Source: an uncultured Bacteroides sp.
GTDB taxonomy: Bacteria > Bacteroidota > Bacteroidia > Bacteroidales > Bacteroidaceae
Reading direction: 5' to 3'
Length of the DNA stretch: 20,414 nucleotides
Assembly (NCBI RefSeq): GCF_949298305.1
Contig: NZ_CASFWU010000051.1
Location: forward strand, 1 to 20,414
Below, one piece after another: positions 8,216 through 14,607 of the stretch. A program made the translations under genes and the position numbers. Below the pieces are notes generated by a model. That model ran no database searches. It was given only the letters and a program-made list of their open reading frames with translations, and was not told the origin of the DNA. How positions within the stretch are numbered: the stretch's first letter is position 1; every line of letters begins with the position of its first letter.

Positions 8216-8275
8216 CTATATGCAGGTTGGATGATATATGAAGCCTTTCTCACTTCCCGGTGTGAAAGGCTTTTT
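8195..8275 (+). promoter_or_regulatory. Leucine operon attenuator (antiterminator / terminator switch)
   Basis: The terminator is AAGCCTTTC (8241-8249) with GAAAGGCTT (8264-8272), continuing after one T-T mismatch with CAC/GTG around a 6-nt loop and followed by T5 (8271-8275). The competing helix is GGAAGTGAG (8195-8203) with CTCACTTCC (8249-8257), nine perfect pairs. It uses the upper part of the terminator's 5' arm and its loop, so the two structures exclude each other. When charged Leu/Ile tRNA is low, a ribosome stalled at 8168-8182 lets the antiterminator form and leuA is transcribed. When it is plentiful, the ribosome reaches the stop at 8213 and the terminator forms. The pairings are seen; the mechanism is inferred from classical attenuators. 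Confidence 0.8.
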
Positions 8276-8308
8276 CGTTGTACATAACTTATAAATACAA
8301 TAAACAAA

Positions 8309-9805
8309 ATGAGTGACAGATTATTTGTTTTCGACACTACGCTTCGCGACGGCGAGCAGGTACCGGGGTGCCAGTTGAACACGGTGGAAAAGATTCAGGT
8401 GGCCAAGCAGTTGGAGCTTCTGGGCGTGGATGTCATAGAAGCGGGATTTCCCATATCGAGCCCGGGCGACTTCAATTCGGTGATTGAGATTTCAAAGGCA
8501 GTGACATGGCCTACCATCTGTGCCCTGACGCGTGCCGTGCAGAAGGATATCGACGTGGCAGCCGATGCCTTGCGCTATGCCAAGCACAAGCGCATCCATA
8601 CGGGCATCGGCACTTCGGACTCGCACATCAAGTATAAGTTCAACTCCAATCGGGAGGAAATCATCGAGCGCGCAGTGGCGGCCGTGAAGTATGCGCGCCG
8701 CTTTGTGGACGACGTGGAGTTCTACGCCGAAGATGCGGGACGCACGGAGAACGAATACCTGGCCCGGGTCATCGAGGCGGTCATCAAGGCGGGCGCCACG
8801 GTGGTGAACATCCCCGACACGACGGGCTACTGCCTGCCGTCGGAATATGGCGACAAAATCAAATACCTGATGGAACACGTGGACGGCATCCACAACGCCA
8901 TTATCTCCACCCACTGCCACAACGACCTGGGCATGGCCACGGCCAACACCATGGCGGGCGTGCTGAACGGAGCGCGGCAGGTGGAGGTGACCATCAACGG
9001 CATTGGCGAGCGGGCCGGCAACACCTCTTTGGAAGAGATTGCCATGATCATCAAGTGTCACAAGGACATAGACATCGAAACGAATATCAACACGCAGAAG
9101 ATATACCCCACGAGCCGCATGGTGTCCAGCCTGATGAACATGCCCGTGCAGCCCAACAAGGCCATCGTGGGCCGCAACGCCTTTGCCCACTCGTCCGGCA
9201 TTCACCAGGACGGCGTGCTGAAGAACGTGCAGACCTACGAAATCATCGACCCGCACGACGTGGGCATCGACGACAACTCCATCGTGCTCACCGCACGCAG
9301 CGGACGGGCCGCACTGAAGAACCGGCTGGCGGTGCTGGGCGTGAAGCTCGAACAGGAGAAGCTCGACAAGGTCTACGAAGAGTTCCTCAAGCTGGCCGAC
9401 AAGAAGAAGGACATCAACGACGACGACATCCTCGTGCTGGCCGGTGCCGACCGCACGCAGAACCACCGCATCAAGCTGGAGTATCTCCAGGTGACCAGTG
9501 GCGTGGGTGTACGCTCCGTTGCCAGCCTCGGGCTGAACATTTCGGGCGAGAAGTTCGAAGCCGCCGCCAGCGGCAACGGACCGGTAGACGCCGCCATCAA
9601 GGCACTGAAGAAGATTATCGACCGCCACATGACGCTGAAGGAGTTCACCATCCAGGCCATCAGCAAGGGCAGCGACGACATGGGCAAGGTGCACATGCAG
9701 GTGGAGTACGACAACCACATCTACTACGGTTTCGGCGCCAACACCGACATCATTGCCGCGTCCGTCGAGGCCTACATCGACTGTATCAACAAGTTCAAGC
9801 TGTAA
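8309..9805 (+). CDS. leuA: 2-isopropylmalate synthase
   Basis: LeuA condenses acetyl-CoA with 2-oxoisovalerate to form 2-isopropylmalate, the first committed step of leucine synthesis, in the cytoplasm. The 498-aa length is normal. The N-terminal TIM barrel carries the signature FDTTLRDGEQ with catalytic Arg13 and metal-binding Asp14. The metal-binding HCHND follows (His202, His204) and then NGIGERAGN. The C-terminal third (about 370-498) is the LeuA regulatory domain that binds leucine for feedback inhibition, with SGNGPVDAAIKAL and YYGFGANTDIIAASVEAY visible. It is the first structural gene after the attenuator and starts about 35 nt after its T-run. A second synthase-family gene lies further down the same operon, so the two may differ in substrate or feedback. 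Confidence 0.95.
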   Translation: MSDRLFVFDTTLRDGEQVPGCQLNTVEKIQVAKQLELLGVDVIEAGFPISSPGDFNSVIEISKAVTWPTICALTRAVQKDIDVAADALRYAKHKRIHTGIGTSDSHIKYKFNSNREEIIERAVAAVKYARRFVDDVEFYAEDAGRTENEYLARVIEAVIKAGATVVNIPDTTGYCLPSEYGDKIKYLMEHVDGIHNAIISTHCHNDLGMATANTMAGVLNGARQVEVTINGIGERAGNTSLEEIAMIIKCHKDIDIETNINTQKIYPTSRMVSSLMNMPVQPNKAIVGRNAFAHSSGIHQDGVLKNVQTYEIIDPHDVGIDDNSIVLTARSGRAALKNRLAVLGVKLEQEKLDKVYEEFLKLADKKKDINDDDILVLAGADRTQNHRIKLEYLQVTSGVGVRSVASLGLNISGEKFEAAASGNGPVDAAIKALKKIIDRHMTLKEFTIQAISKGSDDMGKVHMQVEYDNHIYYGFGANTDIIAASVEAYIDCINKFKL

Positions 9806-9869
9806 GCCGGAATGGTAATAATCTGATACAGAAACGACCGCACTCCGTCCCGCCATACGACTTAGCCTG

Positions 9870-9957
9870 CCTCAGGATATAGGAGAGGGTACCTCGGGAT
9901 ATAGGTGAGGGTACCTCAGGATATAGGTGAGACTACCTGAAAATACAGGTCGGTTTG
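9870..9957. repeat. 22-bp tandem repeat, about 4 units, in the leuA-leuC spacer
   Basis: Units start at 9870, 9892, 9914 and 9936. The first three read CCTCAGGATATAGG(T/A)GAG with near identity; the fourth is degenerate (CCTGAAAATACAGG). Each unit has dyad symmetry (CCTCA...TGAGG, or CCTG...CAGG in the last), so a small hairpin can form in each. The repeat is transcribed inside the operon. There are no unique spacers between units, so it is not a CRISPR array. Confidence 0.85.
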
Positions 9958-10063
9958 GGTGAGGCGTAATGCCTTTATTGACAGGTGGTTGCGGCCGCGC
10001 CTGCCGATGCCTGCCGGAGGAGTGCCGGAATTAAGAATTTACTTTACATATAAACATAAGAAG

Positions 10064-11458
10064 ATGAATACACTGTTTGATAAAATCTGGGACGCCCACG
10101 TGGTGCAGAAGGTGGAGGACGGCCCTACGCAACTTTACATTGACCGCCTCTACTGCCACGAGGTGACCAGTCCGCAGGCTTTCGAGGGACTCCGCGCACG
10201 CGGCCTCCGCTGCTTCCGTCCCGAAAAGATATTCTGCATGCCCGATCACAACACGCCGACGCACGACCAGGACAAGCCCATCGAGGACCCCGTGTCGCGC
10301 ACGCAGGTAGATACCCTGGCCCGCAACGCCGAGGAATTCGGCCTGACACACTTCGGCATGATGAACCCCAAGAACGGTATCATCCATGTGGTGGGCCCCG
10401 AACGCGGACTGACGCTGCCGGGCATGACCATCGTGTGCGGCGATTCGCACACCTCGACCCACGGAGCCATGGGTGCCGTAGCCTTCGGCATCGGTACCAG
10501 TGAGGTGGAAATGGTGTTGGCCTCGCAGTGCATCCTCCAGACGCGGCCCAAGACGATGCGCATCACCGTGGACGGTCGCCTGGGCAAGGGGGTGACGGCC
10601 AAAGACCTGGCTCTCTACATGATGTCCCGCATGACCACCAGCGGCGCCACGGGCTACTTCGTGGAATATGCCGGCGAGGCCGTGCGCAGCCTGACGATGG
10701 AAGGCCGACTGACGCTGTGCAACCTCTCCATCGAGATGGGCGCACGCGGCGGCATGGTTGCTCCTGATGAAGTGACATTTGAGTATATAAAAGGTAGAGA
10801 GTATGCGCCGGAGGGCGACGAATGGGACAAGGCCGTGGCCTACTGGCAGACGCTGAAGAGCGACGCTGATGCCGTGTTCGACAAGGAAGTGCGCTTCGAC
10901 GCTGCCGACATCGAGCCGATGCTGACCTACGGCACCAACCCCGGCATGGGCATGGGCATCACCGCCCACATTCCCACCACCGAGGGCATGGGCGAGGCGG
11001 CGCAGGCTTCGTTCCGCAAGTCGCTGGGCTACATGGGATTTGAGCCGGGCGAGTCGCTGCTGGGCAAGCCCGTGGACTATGTCTTCCTGGGTGCCTGCAC
11101 CAACGGCCGCATCGAGGACTTCCGTGCCTTTGCCTCCATTGCCCGGGGCCGCAAGAAGGCGCCCCATGTGGTGGCGTGGCTGGTGCCCGGCTCGTGGATG
11201 GTCGATGCGCAGATACGCGAAGAGGGCCTGGACAAAGTGCTGGCCGAGGCGGGCTTCGAAATCCGCCAGCCGGGCTGCTCGGCCTGCCTGGCGATGAACG
11301 ACGACAAGGTGCCCGCGGGCAAGTATGCCGTATCTACTTCGAACCGCAACTTCGAGGGACGCCAGGGACCCGGCTCGCGCACGCTGCTGGCCAGTCCGCT
11401 GACTGCCGCCGCAGCCGCCGTGACGGGAGTGATTACCGATCCGCGCGAGTTGCTGTAA
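10064..11458 (+). CDS. leuC: 3-isopropylmalate dehydratase, large subunit
   Basis: LeuC is the [4Fe-4S] aconitase-family subunit that, with LeuD, converts 2-isopropylmalate to 3-isopropylmalate. The 464-aa product from the ATG at 10064 has the normal length and begins MNTLFDKIWDAHVV, typical of LeuC. The upstream in-frame ATG at 9959 would add 35 residues unlike the family, so it was not used. Cluster ligands are Cys345 (FLGACTNGR) and Cys405/Cys408 (PGCSACLAMN). The GDSHTSTHGAMGA substrate motif lies at about 126-138. No Shine-Dalgarno is seen; an AT-rich tract precedes the start. leuD follows after 117 bp that are almost filled by a palindromic element. Confidence 0.96.
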   Translation: MNTLFDKIWDAHVVQKVEDGPTQLYIDRLYCHEVTSPQAFEGLRARGLRCFRPEKIFCMPDHNTPTHDQDKPIEDPVSRTQVDTLARNAEEFGLTHFGMMNPKNGIIHVVGPERGLTLPGMTIVCGDSHTSTHGAMGAVAFGIGTSEVEMVLASQCILQTRPKTMRITVDGRLGKGVTAKDLALYMMSRMTTSGATGYFVEYAGEAVRSLTMEGRLTLCNLSIEMGARGGMVAPDEVTFEYIKGREYAPEGDEWDKAVAYWQTLKSDADAVFDKEVRFDAADIEPMLTYGTNPGMGMGITAHIPTTEGMGEAAQASFRKSLGYMGFEPGESLLGKPVDYVFLGACTNGRIEDFRAFASIARGRKKAPHVVAWLVPGSWMVDAQIREEGLDKVLAEAGFEIRQPGCSACLAMNDDKVPAGKYAVSTSNRNFEGRQGPGSRTLLASPLTAAAAAVTGVITDPRELL

Positions 11459-11468
11459 TGTTTTGCAG

Positions 11469-11549
11469 CCACAGATGACACAGACAGGACAGATTTGCAC
11501 AGATTCTTTTATAATCTGTGGTTATCTGTTTCATCCGTGTCATCTGTGG
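11469..11549. mobile_element. Solo ACAGAT palindromic element (MITE-like), no gene inside
   Basis: This 81-bp element is two 37-nt inverted arms around the 7-nt centre CTTTTAT. From each end the paired blocks are CCACAGATGACAC (13 bp), 7 unpaired, ACAGAT (6 bp), 3 unpaired, CACAGATT (8 bp). Each arm holds three ACAGAT cores at 18-nt and 10-nt spacing. The left arm agrees at 33 of 37 positions, and the right arm at 31 of 37, with the arms around the GxxExxY gene at 12169-12616. It lies 11 nt after the leuC stop and 27 nt before leuD. I see no clear target-site duplication. It looks like an internally deleted copy of the gene-bearing element; direction of descent is inference. Confidence 0.85.
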
Positions 11550-11575
11550 TCAATCGATAACCCATAAACTACCGA

Positions 11576-12178
11576 ATGACAATGAAACAGAAATTCAACA
11601 TCATAACCTCCACCTGCGTTCCCCTTCCGCTGGAGAACGTGGATACCGACCAGATTATCCCCGCCCGTTTCCTCAAGGCGACTACCCGCGAGGAGAGTTT
11701 CTTCGGCGACAACCTCTTCCGCGACTGGCGCTACAACGCCGACGGCACACTGAACCGCGACTTCGTGCTGAACGACCCCACCTACGGCGGCTGCATCCTC
11801 GTGGCCGGCAAGAACTTCGGTTCGGGCTCCAGCCGCGAACACGCTGCCTGGGCCATCGCCGGCTACGGCTTCCGCGTGGTCATCTCCAGCTTCTTTGCAG
11901 ACATCCACAAGAACAACGAGCTGAACAACTTCGTCCTGCCCGTGGTGGTGAGCGAAGACTTCCTGCAAGAGCTGTTTGCCAGCATCGCCGCTGACCCCAA
12001 GACCGAAGTGGAGGTGAACCTGCCCGCCCAGACGGTGACCAACAAGGCCACGGGCCGCACCGAAACCTTCGAAATCAACGCCTACAAGAAACATTGCCTC
12101 ATGAACGGCCTGGACGACATCGACTTCCTGGTGGAGAATAAGGGGAAAATTGAAGCATGGGAGGATAACCACAGATGA
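11576..12178 (+). CDS. leuD: 3-isopropylmalate dehydratase, small subunit
   Basis: LeuD is the swivelling small subunit that completes the isopropylmalate isomerase with LeuC. The 200-aa product shows VDTDQIIPARFLK near residues 22-34 and the substrate-loop motif GSGSSREHAAWAI, with normal length for the family. A second Met at codon 3 (11582) is an equally good start. The last codons (NHR and the TGA stop) are supplied by the left arm of the ACAGAT/GxxExxY element that begins at 12167. The original C-terminus has therefore been replaced by a few element-encoded residues. The conserved core is intact, so activity is expected to be kept. Confidence 0.95.
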   Translation: MTMKQKFNIITSTCVPLPLENVDTDQIIPARFLKATTREESFFGDNLFRDWRYNADGTLNRDFVLNDPTYGGCILVAGKNFGSGSSREHAAWAIAGYGFRVVISSFFADIHKNNELNNFVLPVVVSEDFLQELFASIAADPKTEVEVNLPAQTVTNKATGRTETFEINAYKKHCLMNGLDDIDFLVENKGKIEAWEDNHR

Positions 12179-12618
12179 CACAGACGTGACAGATGGGCAC
12201 AGATTATATATATAAGGAAGAAACCAACCGGATTATAGCTGCTTTCTACGAAGTGTATAATGCGTTGGGATATGGCTTCCTGGAGAAAGTCTATCAGAAT
12301 GCTTTATATCAGGAACTGATAAGACGGGGATTCCGCTGTGAAGCGCAAAGACACATTGAGGTCTATTTTAAAGGGTGCAAAGTGGGTGACTATTTTCCCG
12401 ATATCATTGTGAACGACCGTATCATTCTTGAATTGAAAACCGTCGAAGCGCTTTGTCCCGAACATGAGGCCCAGCTTATCAATTATCTGCGTTCAACGGA
12501 GATTGAGGTCGGTTTGCTTCTGAATTTCGGACTGCGCCCCCAAGTGTGCCGGCGTATCTTTACCAATGACCGTAAAAGCAATCTGTGTAAATCTGTTTAA
12601 TCTGTGTAATCTGTGGTT
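12167..12618. mobile_element. Composite ACAGAT element carrying a GxxExxY gene
   Basis: A 37-nt arm at 12169-12205 and its inverted partner at 12580-12616 follow the plan 13-7-6-3-8 from the outside in. The left blocks are CCACAGATGACAC, ACAGAT and CACAGATT. The right arm is the mirror image with one change in the outer block (T for G at 12608's partner). AA/TT extends the symmetry to 12167-12618. The arms enclose a single gene whose ATG (12193) is in the left arm and whose TAA (12598-12600) is in the right arm. The arms match the gene-free copy at 11469-11549. The element sits between leuD and the second synthase, 15 nt before the latter's start, and donates the leuD stop codon. No transposase is present; mobility is inferred. 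Confidence 0.8.
12193..12600 (+). CDS. GxxExxY protein (PD-(D/E)XK nuclease-like)
   Basis: This 135-aa protein has the family signature G28-F-L-E31-K-V-Y34 (in GYGFLEKVYQNAL). A PD-(D/E)XK nuclease-like core follows: Asp70 in YFPDIIV, Glu80 and Lys82 in ILELK, then Gln94 and Tyr98 in AQLINYL, as in the QxxxY group. Length matches the family (about 120-135 aa). The biological role of GxxExxY proteins is not established. Here residues 1-4 and the last eight (KSNLCKSV) are encoded by the flanking repeat arms, so gene and repeats form one unit. It is unrelated to leucine synthesis and its codon use is less GC-rich than that of its neighbours, suggesting arrival from elsewhere. It may act on the ACAGAT arms as a nuclease, analogous to REP-associated proteins; this is a hypothesis. 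Confidence 0.85.
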   Translation: MGTDYIYKEETNRIIAAFYEVYNALGYGFLEKVYQNALYQELIRRGFRCEAQRHIEVYFKGCKVGDYFPDIIVNDRIILELKTVEALCPEHEAQLINYLRSTEIEVGLLLNFGLRPQVCRRIFTNDRKSNLCKSV

Positions 12619-12633
12619 TAAAAAACAAGAACT

Positions 12634-14175
12634 ATGAACCATCCGAAAATAGAAATCATGGACACCACGCTGCGCGACGGCGAACAGACCAGCGGCGTGT
12701 CGTTCGTGCCCCACGAGAAGCTGATGATAGCCCGTCTGCTGCTTGAGGAGCTGAAGGTGGACCGCGTGGAGGTAGCTTCCGCCCGCGTGTCCGACGGCGA
12801 GGCCGACGCCGTGCGCATGATATGCGACTGGGCTGCCCGCCGCGGCCTGCTGCAGCGCGTGGAGGTGCTGGGCTTTGTAGACGGACATGCCTCGGTGGAC
12901 TGGATACACGCCACGGGTTGCCGCGTCATCAACCTGCTGTGCAAGGGCTCGCTGAAGCACTGCACCTACCAGCTGAAGAAGACGCCCGAGGAGCACATCG
13001 CCGACATACGGGCCGTGGTGGACTATGCCGAAGGACTCGACATGGAGGTCAACGTCTACCTTGAGGACTGGAGCAACGGCATGAAGGACTCGCCCGACTA
13101 CGTGTTCCAGCTGATGGATGCCCTGGCATCTGTCGGCATCCGCCGCTTCATGCTGCCCGACACGCTGGGCATCCTCAACCCCCTGCAGGTCATCGAGTAC
13201 ATGCGCAAGATGAAGAAGCGCTATCCGCAGGCTCACTTCGACTTCCACGCCCACAACGACTACGACCTGGCCGTGTCCAACGTGCTGGCCGCCGTGCTCA
13301 GTGGTTGCCGCGGACTGCATACCACCATCAACGGCCTGGGCGAGCGGGCGGGCAACGCACCGCTGGCCAGTGTGCAGGCCATCCTGAAGGACCACTTCAA
13401 CGCCGTGACGGGCATCGACGAGAGCCGTCTGAACGAAGTGAGCCGCGTGGTGGAATCCTACTCTGGCATTGCCATCCCGGCCAACAAGCCCATCGTCGGC
13501 GAGAACGTCTTCACGCAGGTGGCGGGCGTGCATGCCGATGGCGACAACAAGCGCAACCTCTACTACAACGACCTCCTGCCCGAACGCTTCGGCCGTCGCC
13601 GCGAGTATGCCCTGGGCAAGAACTCCGGCAAGGCCAACATCCGCAAGAACCTGGAGGACCTGGGATTGCAGTTGGACGAAGAGGCCATGCGCAAGGTCAC
13701 CGAGCGCATCATCGAACTGGGCGACAAGAAGGAACTTGTCACGCAGGAGGACCTGCCTTACATCGTCTCCGACGTCCTCAAGCACGACGTCCGCACCGAG
13801 CGTGTCAAGCTGAAGAGCTACATCGTCAACCTGGCGCACGGGCTGAAGCCGATGGCCACCATCAAGGTGGAAATCAACGGCAAGGAGTACGAGGAGAACA
13901 GCAGCGGCGACGGTCAGTACGACGCTTTCGTCCGCGCCCTGCGCAAGGTGTACAAGGGCACGCTGGGACGCCGTTTCCCCATGCTGACCAACTACGCCGT
14001 CAGCATCCCGCCCGGCGGGCGCACGGACGCTTTCGTGCAGACGGTCATCACGTGGAGCTTCGACGACAAGGTGTTCCGCACGCGCGGCCTCGATGCCGAC
14101 CAGACGGAAGCGGCCATCAAGGCTACGATGAAGATGCTGAACCTCATCGAAGACGGATACGACGCACAGAATTAA
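12634..14175 (+). CDS. Second 2-isopropylmalate synthase-family enzyme (LeuA paralog or citramalate synthase)
   Basis: This 513-aa enzyme of the DRE-TIM metallolyase family has the signature MDTTLRDGEQ (Arg14, Asp15), the metal site HAHND (His205, His207), NGLGERAGN, and a C-terminal LeuA-type regulatory domain (about 380-510, with SSGDGQYDAFVRAL and GGRTDAFVQTVITW). It differs markedly from the operon's leuA product. Substrate cannot be told from sequence reading. It could be a second isopropylmalate synthase with different feedback, or a citramalate synthase making an isoleucine precursor that LeuCD and LeuB would process. Its position between leuD and leuB fits either. The start ATG follows the GxxExxY element by 15 nt, so the element has replaced whatever leader the gene had. 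Confidence 0.85.
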   Translation: MNHPKIEIMDTTLRDGEQTSGVSFVPHEKLMIARLLLEELKVDRVEVASARVSDGEADAVRMICDWAARRGLLQRVEVLGFVDGHASVDWIHATGCRVINLLCKGSLKHCTYQLKKTPEEHIADIRAVVDYAEGLDMEVNVYLEDWSNGMKDSPDYVFQLMDALASVGIRRFMLPDTLGILNPLQVIEYMRKMKKRYPQAHFDFHAHNDYDLAVSNVLAAVLSGCRGLHTTINGLGERAGNAPLASVQAILKDHFNAVTGIDESRLNEVSRVVESYSGIAIPANKPIVGENVFTQVAGVHADGDNKRNLYYNDLLPERFGRRREYALGKNSGKANIRKNLEDLGLQLDEEAMRKVTERIIELGDKKELVTQEDLPYIVSDVLKHDVRTERVKLKSYIVNLAHGLKPMATIKVEINGKEYEENSSGDGQYDAFVRALRKVYKGTLGRRFPMLTNYAVSIPPGGRTDAFVQTVITWSFDDKVFRTRGLDADQTEAAIKATMKMLNLIEDGYDAQN

Positions 14176-14209
14176 CGTGCCTCTGTGCATGGAATGTCGG
14201 ACGGTTTTG

Positions 14210-14217
14210 TAACTTTG
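14210..14217 (+). promoter_or_regulatory. Possible internal promoter (-7 element) before the small membrane gene
   Basis: TAACTTTG followed by GC matches TAnnTTTG, but no TTTG lies at the -33 distance. If active it would start transcription near 14224, at the first unit of the 23-bp repeat array, and drive the 79-aa protein and leuB separately. Confidence 0.35.
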
Positions 14218-14224
14218 CCCGCCG

Positions 14225-14362
14225 GCAGGCAGGTGATTAGTCTTCCTGCAGGCAGACGGTCGGTTTTCCCGCAGGCAGACAGTCGGTCTTCCCGCAGGCA
14301 GACAATCGGTTTTCCCGCAGGCGGATTGAAGGGCTTCCCGCAGGCATAGTATAATAAGGTAT
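14225..14362. repeat. 23-bp tandem repeat, six units
   Basis: The anchor GCAGGC recurs at 14225, 14248, 14271, 14294, 14317 and 14340, exactly 23 bp apart. The middle units read GCAGGCAGAC(A/G)(G/A)TCGGT(T/C)TTCCC, and the outer ones are more degenerate. There are no unique spacers. The array fills most of the gap before the 79-aa membrane protein and would form the 5' leader of any transcript from the possible promoter at 14210. Copy number is likely to vary between strains. Confidence 0.9.
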
Positions 14363-14602
14363 ATGAAGAAACTGAAATTGAAATCCTGGCAGCGTTATGC
14401 GCTGGTTTTCGTACTCCTGTTGGCCGTTAACGTCATCCTGCGTTGGATAAGCCCCGATGAAGAATGGAAGGACGGCAATCTGCTGGTGAACCTCGTGGTG
14501 ACGGCTCTGTTGACAGCCGGCTTCATTGCAGGCGACCGCCGGCACCTCAAGAACAAGAGATATAAAGATAAGGTAGAAGAACTATTAAAGAATAAGGAAT
14601 AA
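14363..14602 (+). CDS. Small two-helix membrane protein in the leucine operon
   Basis: This 79-aa protein has two predicted transmembrane helices (about 12-28 ALVFVLLLAVNVILRW and about 41-57 LVNLVVTALLTAGFIAG), a Lys-rich N-terminus and a highly charged Lys-rich tail. By the positive-inside rule both ends face the cytoplasm. I do not recognise a family. Its stop lies 5 nt before the leuB start, so the two are tightly linked and probably translationally coupled. The tight spacing and ordinary composition support a real gene. A role in leucine uptake or sensing would be a guess. Confidence 0.75.
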   Translation: MKKLKLKSWQRYALVFVLLLAVNVILRWISPDEEWKDGNLLVNLVVTALLTAGFIAGDRRHLKNKRYKDKVEELLKNKE

Positions 14603-14607
14603 ACGAA

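Noticed and set aside
8107..8308. T-box or metabolite riboswitch before leuA
   Set aside because: There is no T-box core motif, and the leader peptide plus antiterminator explains the region fully.
8492..9856. Minus-strand open frame of 454 codons opposite leuA
   Set aside because: It is a mirror of a GC-rich, codon-biased gene: long Val/His/Asp-rich antisense frames are expected, and leuA itself is unmistakable.
9959..10063. Upstream ATG for leuC at 9959
   Set aside because: The extra 35 residues are unlike any LeuC, and the family start MNTLFDKIWD lies at 10064.
10031..11500. Minus-strand open frame of 489 codons opposite leuC
   Set aside because: It is an antisense shadow of leuC with low-complexity His/Gly/Ala composition and no domain.
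11469..12618. Classical insertion sequence with the two ACAGAT copies as its ends
   Set aside because: No transposase lies between the copies, each copy is itself a complete inverted pair, and the interval contains the intact leuD.
12493..14190. Minus-strand open frame of 565 codons opposite the second synthase
   Set aside because: The protein is compositionally odd (Val/His/Gln/Asp-rich), shows no motif, and lies antisense to a clear enzyme gene.
14225..14362. CRISPR array
   Set aside because: The units are contiguous 23-bp repeats with no unique spacers, and no cas gene is nearby. The same holds for the 22-bp repeat at 9870.
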